A stretch of 64,000 nucleotides of DNA from Cyclospora cayetanensis (Eukaryota; Apicomplexa; Conoidasida; Eucoccidiorida; Eimeriidae): assembly GCF_002999335.1 (NCBI RefSeq), contig NW_020312752.1:248001-312000 (forward strand), given 5' to 3'. Positions 54,581-64,000 of the stretch are shown in pieces (within the stretch, counting starts at the first letter, position 1; each line of letters begins with the position of its first letter). Below the pieces are notes generated by a model. It worked only from the letters and a program-made list of their open reading frames with translations. It was not told the DNA's origin and did not search any database. Both the position numbers and the translations under genes were made by a program.

Positions 54581-56321
54581 CCCGCAGCAGCAGCTGCTGC
54601 TGCCTCACGAGAGCCCTTTTCCGCCAACGCTTGGCGCATGTACGAGAGAGGGTCAAAGGCAGCGGCACGCAGCCACTTGCCTGTACAAAAAACCACGTGC
54701 AAAAGCTTCTACGCGTGGAGCAACTGCAGTGCCAAGAGCAGCGAGAGAAAAAGGCCGCGCTGCAGTGCAGGAACCACCTCCCGGGCTGTCAACGCTCTCG
54801 TAGAAGGCCTTTAAACCTGAGAAACGCTCATCGAATCCTTGTGTTGCGGGCAAAACGATGCGCAAAGAGTTGCTGCTGCACCCGGCCGCTTCCGCCGCAT
54901 GGCTGCTTCGGCAGAGCTGCGCGCAGGCGCTGGCGGTGCAGCAACGCGGCAGAGCAACAAAATATAAAACAAAAACAGAAATGGGGCGGCATACGCTTCC
55001 TCACTGGAACCGCAGAGGGCTGCTCATCTCTTCATGGAGAGAGAAAACGTGTGTGTGTGTGGCAGCAACCGGCGGAGGAGTTGCACTGCCGCGTGTTTCC
55101 TGCAACCATCGGACAGCAGGAAGGCAGGCCCGCATGCCAGCAGCACCACCAACGACAGCAGCAGCAGCAGTCTGATCAGCAGCAAGAATCCGTGTTTTCA
55201 GTGTCATTATGCCACTGAAATGCGGATTATTGCTGCGACATTCTTGTGAGACATTGCTCCCTCGGACTGACGGAACTGGACTAGCAGGGGTCATCACAGG
55301 AGCAGCAGCCACTGCGGCTGCTGCGCCCTTGCGCGCCTGTGCCACTCTTCTACCCGGTGTATGCTTAGCATCTCCTTCATTTTTCCAGAGTCTCTTTAAC
55401 AATTAATAGGCTCTAAGCCCCCAAGGCAGTGCCGTTTCCCACCGAAGTCGCCTCCTGCAGGACGAAGGCAGGAGGCGACACCCAGTTCTGCGTCCGTGGC
55501 ACCTGCTGGCTCCCTGGACTAAGCACCCCGAACCGAGCTAGATGCAAGCATCGACCACTGCAGAACATATTTAAAATCAAATAGAGGTCAGCAGGGAACG
55601 CGCGGTTGTGCTGTATGTACTATTCGGTGCAGAGCAAGGCTGCCCGCGTGTGCTGCGCAGATGAAGTTGTACTGGGGAACGTAACGCTACACGCTGGCAC
55701 TTCCTACGACAATACCATGTTAATTTAACGTCGATTAAGCCTCAACCTGACTCAGGCTTCTGTTAGTAAGCACTATTTTCGCAAAAAAACAGCTAAGGCA
55801 GCGCCCGATACCACCCCATAACACTTTCTGTACTAGAACACTTTTGTAAAAGTAACAACCCATCTCAAGCTGCCCATCGGCAGAGACTCAAGTCCAGACT
55901 CTAGACACGCTTCAAAGGGTATTTAGCCTTTCGAAAATAACTCCCTTCTTCCCCTGCACGCGCCCCCCAGAGTCTCCACCATGAGGGGAGAGGCACAGCT
56001 ACGATACGTGAAGTAGCTGCACGTTCTACGTACTCCAAGAATTCAAAGCTAGTTTCGCATTGCATCTAGTGCAAGCACACACAACTTTGTCCTCCTTTAT
56101 GGAGCCAACGCTTTTTTAACAAAAACGATGTATGATCAGCCAAACTAACCAGGCCTTTCTTCACCAGCTCCTAAATAACTAAACCTAGTCTACCAGGAAA
56201 TTTTCGAGCGTAGCTTTGCCCGCTGCATCTACTCCTTAGTTCTTAAAGCACACGCTTTCAGTCTTCCTTACTTGCATGACGAGACCAACTGCATGTAGAA
56301 ACGCGAATGCATTTCGGCTTC
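54581..56321. other. Intergenic region upstream of the ZFC3H1-like gene
   Basis: The part to about 55,400 still has GCA/CAG tracts and several open frames without family support; one or more could be 5' exons of the ZFC3H1-like gene. From about 55,400 the DNA becomes CAG-free, and no coding frame is supported up to 56,321. Confidence 0.45.
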
Positions 56322-56971
56322 TCACCACTCCCTAAGCAGGGAAAGCTGCAAAAACGGCCTATGAGAGAAACAAATTTTGCAATCACCGATAAAAAGAAAA
56401 AGAGCAGAAAGGCACCCACACTTGCCATCAACTGACGAGGGACCATACCAACACAACTGCAGCCACTTGATGACTCGCTGTAGTCGGAGCGCTAGAATTT
56501 GTGAGCCCCTGGCTCTGGGAACGCAGAAGAAGTGACAATGCGTGAAAGAAACCAAGATTTCCACTAGTTCAGAGGTATCTCCGCACCTCAGAGCAGTCGT
56601 TGCATGCAAAAAGGCTGGGCTATGCAGCATTGTAGTCTCCAAAGCTCAAATGCAGCACAAGACAGAACAAAGAGACAGCTTGTTGTTCCTATGAATAAAT
56701 CTGAGTTTAGAGAACACCTTAACAATAGTAAATGACAGCACTCGATGCAGTATCCATGCATGAAGGTAGCTCTTTCAGGCACGCACATGCGCTGGGGGAG
56801 GACAACTAGCGAGGAATATGAAACGTACCGGCCATGTCGAGTGGAATCTTTAACCAGAGTCTCAAGTACTGCCGCAGACAACGGATCTTGCACTTGCTCC
56901 TTCGTCAACCAGTGAGATTGACGTTTGTCATCCAGTTCACAAGAACATTGGTTGTGATTTTTCTCGTCCAT
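56322..56971 (-). CDS. Small hypothetical protein, three exons
   Basis: Exons 56971-56829 (ATG start), 56586-56422 and 56358-56322 join in phase 2 both times to about 114 residues. The N-terminus is hydrophilic (MDEKNHNQCSCELDDKRQSH); the middle is helical (GDTSELVEILVSFTHCHFF, ILALRLQRVIKWLQLCWYG). The last exon ends LQLSLLREW, with the stop overlapping a donor-like GTGAGA, so more exons may follow. No family is recognised. The consistent phases and good splice sites are the only support. Confidence 0.45.
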
Positions 56972-58460
56972 CAATAGTCGTCGAATCTAGCACTTCCACA
57001 ACTCCCGGTGAAACCCTAATTTCCATTTACAAGCGCCAGACTCCCCGCTCTGTTTTGAGCCACAAAAGGTCATGCTCAACGTGGTAGTGCCTCGCGTTTT
57101 CCGGTATTCGCATGCGTTCGCAATTCCGGATCACGCTACCCACTTTCCCACAACAAAAGCGGGTACTTTGCCGAGGAGATGTATGGGGCTATGCAGGAGA
57201 AGCGTTTTCGTCTCTGACGTTTTTTCCCGCCCATCGCAGCCTGCAAGCGAAGGCTGGTTGGCACAACCCGACATCCGTAGGCTCTGAATCCCCATACGCT
57301 CTTACTTTTAAAAGACGCAGCAGTTAGGCTATTTGCCCCTGAACCAAATAGTCCTTTACTGATAGATTGGCTGTAACTCTACGTCGTGACTTTGGTTTGC
57401 AGCGCTTTTATTACTGCTCAGCATTTCAACCTGTTGATTGGCTTCCTTGCTTCAGATTTCCGAGTTTTCCAGAGCTTGCTATTAAGCTGAACTCGGTATA
57501 CTCTGGGGAAGCAAAGCTTGCAAGAAAGCTTAAACTGCAGCAATCCCTGCAGGTGGATGACTCCTCCTGCATCAAGAAGACAGTGAAGTGTTTCTCCCCC
57601 TAATATGCATGGCTCCAAGAACACTCGTTGTTTTCTCATCCGGAAGTTACACAATGATATATATATATCTCTCTCAGGCCGATTTAATCCTCGAGTAAGT
57701 AGTGCAACACTGTTGTCCATACTCTAGATAAACTTTACTGCGAGTTACTGATTGGTTTCCAGTACAACTTCCGCGCCCGCAGGGTTTTCGACCTAAGAAT
57801 ATGGAGGCAGCGACAGTGTGCGTAGCTGCACCCTCCAAGCACTTCCATCATTCGCAGATATTTGAAAAATAGCAGTCTATGGTGCACACGCAGGCAACAT
57901 CGCGCCTTTTTTATTTGAGCTGGCAGTACTCCACGAGGAAAAGATATACGAGCACGAGCACCAGTTAGCCCCTTCCCTACTATTCCCTGGCTGACTATTC
58001 GTAGTGTAGCAGAGAGCATCAAAGTGTATTTCAGTGTAGTCCATCGTTCGTTTCACCTCAAGAGGCGGATTAGCTGCATCTCCAGGCAGAGTTCCTGGCC
58101 GCTAGACATGTCCCATGCTACCCTTTTCCGGCGAAGGTACCAGCGATTTATGGGCAGAGCATTCTGAAATAGTGCGGTTATTGACATTGAGCAGCGAATA
58201 GACGGATTGAATGTCGAGTACTGTCAGCCCCATCTCAAATGGACGCCAAGGCAGCCGCTGTGGGGAGCTGCGGCAGCGGCTGCCGTCGTTGCAGCGCTGC
58301 AGCAGCTTCAACGGGGTGGGAAACTTTGGCTGGCGAATCCTTATCTGCATTGCCGCTACTTTATTCGTTTGTTTCCTGGGTTTAGCAGGGCGTTCCTTCG
58401 CCCTCAGCAGCATTAGGAGCAGCAGCAGCAGCAGCAGCAGCTTTTTCCCGTGTTGCAAAG
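56972..58460. other. Divergent intergenic region upstream of eL28
   Basis: No supported gene. Several short open frames on both strands lack splice or family support. A short (CAG)n run at 58410-58440 lies just before the eL28 start, probably in its leader. Confidence 0.5.
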
Positions 58461-59273
58461 ATGGTGTCCGCCGAGCTTTTGTGGCAGTGTGTCAAAAAGA
58501 CGAACTGCTTTTTAAAGAAGTCGAACGGCATCATCCTGACAAGTGAGCCGCTGAATCTCACGCAGAAGAACACCTTGCGCCACTCCGGTCTGTGCCACAA
58601 GCAGCCTGTGGGCCTTTCCCTCGTTGGTAACAACTGCGCAGTGAAGCTCTCCTACAAGCAGAAGGCGGGCAGGAAAATGCGGTGCGTCCTATATCCTCCT
58701 CATTTCGCTGAACAGACCTCCTTCCCATGATAGAATCATGCTGGCGAAATCCCATTCTCAGCCCGCAGGTGCCGCGCATGCGCGCCCATCAGATCTGTCG
58801 AATACAGAGCAGTTTGCGCCCATTGGCATTTGGCTGTATATATATGTACTGCCTTGTCGCTTTGCCGCTTGCATGTCACGCTCCGCCGGGCCATCTCAGC
58901 GGAGCTGATTTTTTTGCTTCTACGAGTGCCTGTTTGTGGTTTCCTGTTGAGTGCGTCGTCAAGGCGCTTTGCTGGATGCTTTCGCACTTTTTGCGACATA
59001 CACACATTAGTCTGTCCCCTCCTGCCTGCTGTTTAACTTAGGTGTCCACACTCTCGGCCCTAGCCAGTTATCGCATGCGTGCGCTTGCATTCCCTCTGCA
59101 GTTACCCCAAGCGCGTCATTGCCAGCAAGAAGTTCCCCAAGACGCACAAGAAGACCAAGGAGATCCAGCGACTGGTGGCTGCTCAGAGGCCTGACCTCGT
59201 CCGCATTGCAGAGAAGCGTTTCCACAAGATGTGCAAGACATCTCCGATAGAAGTGGAGAGCGAAGAAGAATAG
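58461..59273 (+). CDS. RPL28: Large-subunit ribosomal protein eL28
   Basis: Component of the cytosolic 60S ribosomal subunit. Exons 58461-58681 and 59102-59273 join in phase 2 to 130 residues, against about 137 in humans. Recognisable parts are the N-terminus (VSAELLWQCVKKTNCFLKK for human SAHLQWMVVRNCSSFLIK), SEPLNLTQKNTLRHSGLCH for EPNNLKARNSFRYNGLIH, and the basic C-terminal half with RPDLVRIAEKRFHKM for RPDLRMAAIRRASAI. The end is acidic (EVESEEE), unlike the human protein. The single intron is 420 bases. Confidence 0.95.
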
Positions 59274-59807
59274 ATGCGTCCGTAGTATTCTCCTCTAGGC
59301 GACGACCGAACCACAGCACTAAGGGGCAGCAGGGAGGCTTCTCTGTCTGTGCTTGAGACTAGGGGCAGCTGCGCTCCGTTCTTGTGCAAGACAGAGGCGG
59401 CCTAAGGCGGGGTTCTTTGTCGCCGAGCAGAGACGGCTGACTGTGGGGGTATTATCCCCCCCACACTCGTCTTGCCTTCACCAGGGTGGCACTTAGAGTC
59501 TCTGGTGATGGCCTAGGCTGCTGCTTCTTTTTCCCTGTGGGAAAGCCGTGCATTGCAAGTCAACAACTGCGTTGCTGCTTTAGGGCTTTATTGCTGTCGT
59601 CACCTGTCGTGCACGAGCCATGAGGATGCCCGCCGCTTTAGTACGCTAATAATAATTTATTGGCCTACAGTATTTCGCTTCTTTCGCGCCACATTCTGTG
59701 TGTCCAAGCGAAAGCACCGAGAAGATACGGCATTGCTGAGGGAGCTTCATCAGCACGCATGCGCTGAGAGCGCAGCCGATATCGGTATCTGTTACTACGC
59801 CAGTCAG

Positions 59808-59861
<54 letters not shown>

Positions 59862-59984
59862 CAAAAACGATCTGGATTTGCTGGCAGCGCAAATCCCAGA
59901 AGAAAACTACAGCGCGCGATATAGAAGCCGCTCTTCGGCTGCTTAGTTGCAACCCCGAGATTTCGGGAAGAAACGAGGCGGCAG
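59274..59984. other. Convergent intergenic region with two hairpins and an (AT)n run
   Basis: Downstream of eL28 are two inverted repeats: a perfect hairpin at 59443-59463 (GTGGGGG stem, short AT loop) and a second with TCACCAG/CTGGTGA stems at about 59478-59508. An (AT)n run of about 50 bases lies at 59810-59859. No gene is seen. Confidence 0.7.
59443..59463. repeat. Perfect short hairpin after eL28
   Basis: GTGGGGG and CCCCCAC arms flank a 7-base loop, 170 bases after the eL28 stop. Confidence 0.8.
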
Positions 59985-62900
59985 CTAGGGAGCGGGAGGG
60001 AAGCTGGGTGGCATGGGGATGCCAAAAGAGAGAGCAGTTCCTTGAGCGTCTCTTCTATGAGAACCAGCAGCCGGCAAGCCGAAGGTCTCAAGGGTGGGGC
60101 GGAGGGGATGAGGCATTTCTGGCCGCATAAAGCCCCCACCTCCTGCGACGGGGGAATCGCATGCACTAGGGGCCAGGCTACTGCACCACGCGGCGAAATT
60201 ATCCAGGGGAGGCGAACAGGGAGGGTGGGGGGGTCCAGTAACTGTGCGGCGCTCGCCACGATCCTCCTCAGGCTCCATCGAGTAGTCAGAGCGGCTCCCT
60301 TCGGATTGTGCTGGTGTGTCCTCTACAGAACCTTCGTAGAACACGCTGCCAGCTCCGATTGCTGAAGCACGAGAACAAAAGTGCATGCATGAAATAAACG
60401 CGCGGCCTGGGGTGTGATGCACCTGGGGACCGGTCGTCTACACAGGGTTCTCCTCTCGTATTTAAAGCGGCATCCTTTTTTGTGCAAAATCGTGGATTCT
60501 GTGGGAACGGGGGGAGGGGAGGAAGGGAAACTAGGATTTTTTGTGCTTCCTTACGCTGCTCATCGTCATAGCCCCCGTACGCTTCCTTGCTGTGGAGATC
60601 CCTGTCGCGAGCAGCTGCAGAAATCCTACGCAAATGCCGAGAGGGTCGCTTCTGGCCAAGACCACTCCACTCGCCGCTGCTGCTGCTCCTGCTAGACAGA
60701 CTCTCTTCCGTGCTGCTTGTGGTGTGGCTTGTGCTCCTCTGCTCCTCCTCTTCAGTGTCTGATCCAGAGGACGCTGTACTCCCCTCCTTCTTTCTTCGCA
60801 TGTTCTTAAGCTCCGACGAATCCTGCCGCTTCCACGGGTCCGAGCGAAATAGGGCGGGAAGCAGCGTGTCCCTGGCAAGCGCACACAAGGCAATGCTTTT
60901 CACCCGAGCGTTCAGGGGCAAGCGGTGTACGTGTGTGCTGCAAACACCAAGTGCACATGTCATAGGATCCGTGGACGGCCTCATTCATGACTGCACTTAC
61001 CTTACTACCTTCACGAATGCCCAGTACGAGTTCTGCGTCTGACATATCCACTGGCTCGCCATGAAGACAAGCTGCAGCAAGACGCGCAGCAACCCACCGT
61101 TCCTGCCGCTTTGCTGCATGTTTGCATGGTGGCTATTGCGGAGCCCTGCAAACTGCACGCTACACACGACGACTCGTGGGCGACCGAATACCACGCTCAC
61201 CACTTTGAACTCGCGGTAATTGATCCGAGGGTCCATCTTGCGCTGCGTGGCGGGGGCCTCCTTTGCAGGCGCTGACGGCTCCTTCGGAGACGGTTTCTCT
61301 GGGGGATGTGATTTCTTCTCGAACGTAGGTTCTTGGGCATTCCGTCGGGATAAAACTGCAGCAGCACCGATGCAGGGACCCTGGCACCTCAATATTAGGA
61401 ACAGCAAGAAAAGCGCTAGTTCATAAAAGCCTGACTCTTAAGGCCTCATTTCTCATACAGATCAACGAATTCCCCCCGTTGCACACGATGTGGCTGAAAA
61501 TGCATAAATTTTGCCTGCGCTGCAAACGCTCTGATAGCTGCTCTTCAAAGAGCAGCAGCAAGTGCTCCAAAAATCCTCACTTTGTTCAAAATACTCGCGG
61601 GCAAGGGGGGGGGGAAGACGGTGCAGGGCGGGGTGAATGGGCACTGCCATAAGATCCCCATCTCTAAACATCAGAGCGCAATTGATCTCCGACAGAAGAT
61701 TTTCGCTGGCTCTGCAAAGGAAAAAAAGGCAGACTGAGAGTTGGAGCGGTGTGCACACCATTGCCACCCATTTGAACGCACCTCCGGGGAACTACTCACG
61801 GGCCCCATCGCACAATGCTGAATTTTCGCATAGCATGTTTCATTACCCACTCTGGAACAAATTCGCTGTAGAGACAGAATGCTCTATACAACAAGCTATC
61901 TTGTTCTCCTCGGAGAGCCGCTGCGCAGTTCACACCAGCGTACTGAGACACCTTGCATTTTCAATAACGAAATACGGCTTACTCACTACACATACAATCG
62001 AGCTAGCATGAAATTGAAGGCCGTGGACTCTAAACAATGGATTCCTTGGATGGTGGCATGTTCCCCGCTTAAAGGGCCGGAGACGCTTCTCAGCAAAATC
62101 AGATCTGACTCGAAGCCTACATTGCAACCGAGCAAACTCGGCAGGTGTTCATGACACGGGCGAGAACCAGGACAGACATAGAACTGTTCTACAGAGTTAG
62201 GAGTTTTGTGGGGGCTTAGAGACTAACTAAGAATCGCCGGCTGCTTCTGCGTGTCCACGTCGTTCAGGGCGTCTTTTCCTGAGTATTCTGTCTGTGTCTC
62301 AACATCAGTGAATGTCTTTGGGGGAGGAGGGGGCGACTCTTTAGCTTTTCTTCTGGCTTCCTCTTCTTCCTCCTCCTTCTTTTTTCTTTCCTGTTCCTCA
62401 CGCTCCTTTTCCTCCTTCTCCCTCTCTTCTGCTTCCTGCAATTCAACCCAAACCAAGTCTGCAAAAGTACGTGTCGAGCAATTACGCCATATTGTTCATG
62501 GCTAATAAATAGGACACCATCACGTCCCAGCGTCGAATCCAGCCAGGTAAATACGCTTACTATATCTACTTGAATCTCGGCGCTCTTGCCTTCCAATTCG
62601 ACTTGCTCCCCGGCGTCTTTCAACTCAGCCTTCTCCATGATTCCTACTTCTTCCGTTTGCGGGCGTTCCTGTACCACCTGATCCATTAGTCTAGGCACAC
62701 AATCCACGCTTGCTTCTTTTATTTCCGGCATTGCCTCGCATGACTTCTCGACACAGCATGGTGCCACCTGCATCAACGACGCAATAACGGCCTTACGCCC
62801 GAAGCGCAGTTGTTGTGCTCAACTGGAAGGCCCATGCCAAATGCCTCATTGCCACAGTAAAACGCAGTACGACTGATTTTCAATCAAACAAGCTTCACCT

Positions 62901-64000
62901 GAACTCCACAGTGGACCAGCCTGTGGAACCGCTGACGCCGAGGAGAGATATGCAACAAATGGGCGATTAGGGCATTTACCTGAAACACATGCCGTTTTGC
63001 AAAACAGCAGGAGAGTGTTGTTATGGTAAAACACACTTTCCCACCCCCACAAAGTGCGCTCCTCATATGGGAGGACTACAGGCCAGGGGACAAGTCAAAC
63101 AAAGCAGATTTCCGTAACTAGTGCAAACATTTGGATGCAATCAAGACGACCAAGATCCCTAGACTGCAGAAGCAAGCCTAAGACACGATAGGGCTACCCA
63201 CCGCATCTTGCTCCGGCAAATTAGCTTTCCGAAACTTCAGCCTGGACAAAAGGTGAAGGAGCTGCAAAAAGGAGTCGTACTCTGCATGTCACAGCACACA
63301 AAAGAGGCGCCACTACATAATCAAAGGAGCCGTAACCATTAAACAGTCTTGTGGCGATTTGGAGTGAACTAAAAACGCAGGTGTCCGCCCATAATAATGT
63401 GCACTGGTCCTTTTTGCACGTGCGTTTAAAGAGACCACAAATTTCAGATGCTCTAGGAAAGTCGGGTATACATCCGACCGAGCCTTACCAATGCACCGCT
63501 CCCCCTTTGCAGTGGTCTTGAAGATGTGCTGCAAGGGATCAGTCTTCTTATTGGCCGGAAACAGCTTGTTATCCACGCACTGAGAGACATCATGCAGTTA
63601 GTTCAGACTTTTTTGCTGCCGAGAGTCATTTTGAGGAGTCATAAGGAATCATGCTGCAAAATTAATCAATTCCAACAATGACTTAGCGGCAAGAACTCTG
63701 CTAGGGAATCTCAAATCTCCGACTTCCAAGAAGTCCATCCTTGTAATACCGTGTAGTGAGATCTAAATAGCGGCAGAAGTCACACTAAGTTTCTAATGGA
63801 GCTACTCACCATTTTAGTGAAGCCGCACGCTGTCATAAATCCGTTGTAAGCGTAGTAGTCGAATACTTGCTGCAGTGACCTGTCGATAGAAGACGCCATG
63901 TAAATGATAAGCCCCCCATCCGGCTGTACCTTGAGGTATACTTGGTTTACTGGTGCATCCGGTTGCGCAAATGCTACGAAGACTCGCGGAGATCCGGGCT
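59985..64000 (-). CDS. Unrecognised multi-exon gene, 5' end outside window
   Basis: Enters from the right edge and ends at TAG 59987-59985. Exons that fit by splice site and often by phase: to about 63810 (QVYLKVQPDGGLIIYMASSI), 63577-63489 (KLFPANKKTDPLQHIFKTTA), about 63263-63201 (LLHLLSRLKFRKANL), about 62770-62560 (acidic), about 62455-62228 (a Glu/Lys coiled coil then TFTDVETQTEYSGKDALNDV), about 62120-61990 (DLILLRSVSGPLSGEHATIQ), 61870-61803 (EFVPEWVMKHAMRKFSIVRW), 61735-61590 (SENLLSEINCALMFRDGDLM), about 61358-61200, about 61090-61035, about 60930-60555 (Ser/Glu-rich, SGSDTEEEEQRSTSH) and 60361-59985 (Pro-rich). The part near PEWVMKHAM vaguely recalls a lipid-binding START domain, but this is too weak to name. 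A long charged scaffold-like protein is all that can be said. Confidence 0.6.

Overview
The window looks like nuclear DNA of an apicomplexan parasite, most likely a coccidian of the genus Eimeria. Three signals support this. CAG/CTG trinucleotide tracts occur in exons, introns and intergenic DNA, giving proteins long Gln, Ala and Ser runs. Genes are split by many introns. A fabZ gene carries an N-terminal signal peptide, as expected for apicoplast type II fatty-acid synthesis. There is no prokaryotic operon layout, no insertion sequence, no CRISPR array and no recognisable rRNA or tRNA gene. The species assignment is inference.

Layout from left to right. 1-4755 (+): the 3' part of a BUB1/BUBR1-like checkpoint gene with a degenerate kinase catalytic loop. 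5244-14667 (-): a large multi-exon armadillo-type repeat protein with a PH-like start and a C-terminal hydrophobic segment. 16606-22134 (-): a CHERP-type splicing factor (SURP, CID and RS-rich regions). 22784-24281 (+): fabZ. 24530-30129 (-): a multi-pass membrane protein of unknown function built from many small exons. 30422-30610 (-): a possible 62-residue membrane peptide. 31275-35817 (+): HFM1/MER3 meiotic helicase with unusually short introns. 36701-41279 (+): a CDK10/CDK11-type kinase in 11 exons. 43237-48849 (+): DMAP1/SWC4, a chromatin-complex subunit. 50074-54580 (-): a Gln-rich 1420-residue protein with a zinc-finger tail like that of ZFC3H1. 56322-56971 (-): a small hypothetical gene. 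58461-59273 (+): ribosomal protein eL28. 59985-64000 (-): an unrecognised gene that runs off the right edge.

The genes do not form one pathway. Several deal with chromosome segregation, meiosis, chromatin and RNA processing. Neighbours tend to be divergent or convergent pairs with 0.2-2 kb between them. Repeat density alternates: about 1-23,000 and 36,700-55,300 are rich in CAG tracts and microsatellites, while about 23,000-36,700 and 55,300-64,000 are nearly free of CAG tracts.

Exon coordinates were worked out by eye from reading frame, splice-site consensus and intron phase, combined with remembered family motifs. Exons given to the base are those where frame and phase agree on both sides. 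Those marked approximate are less sure.
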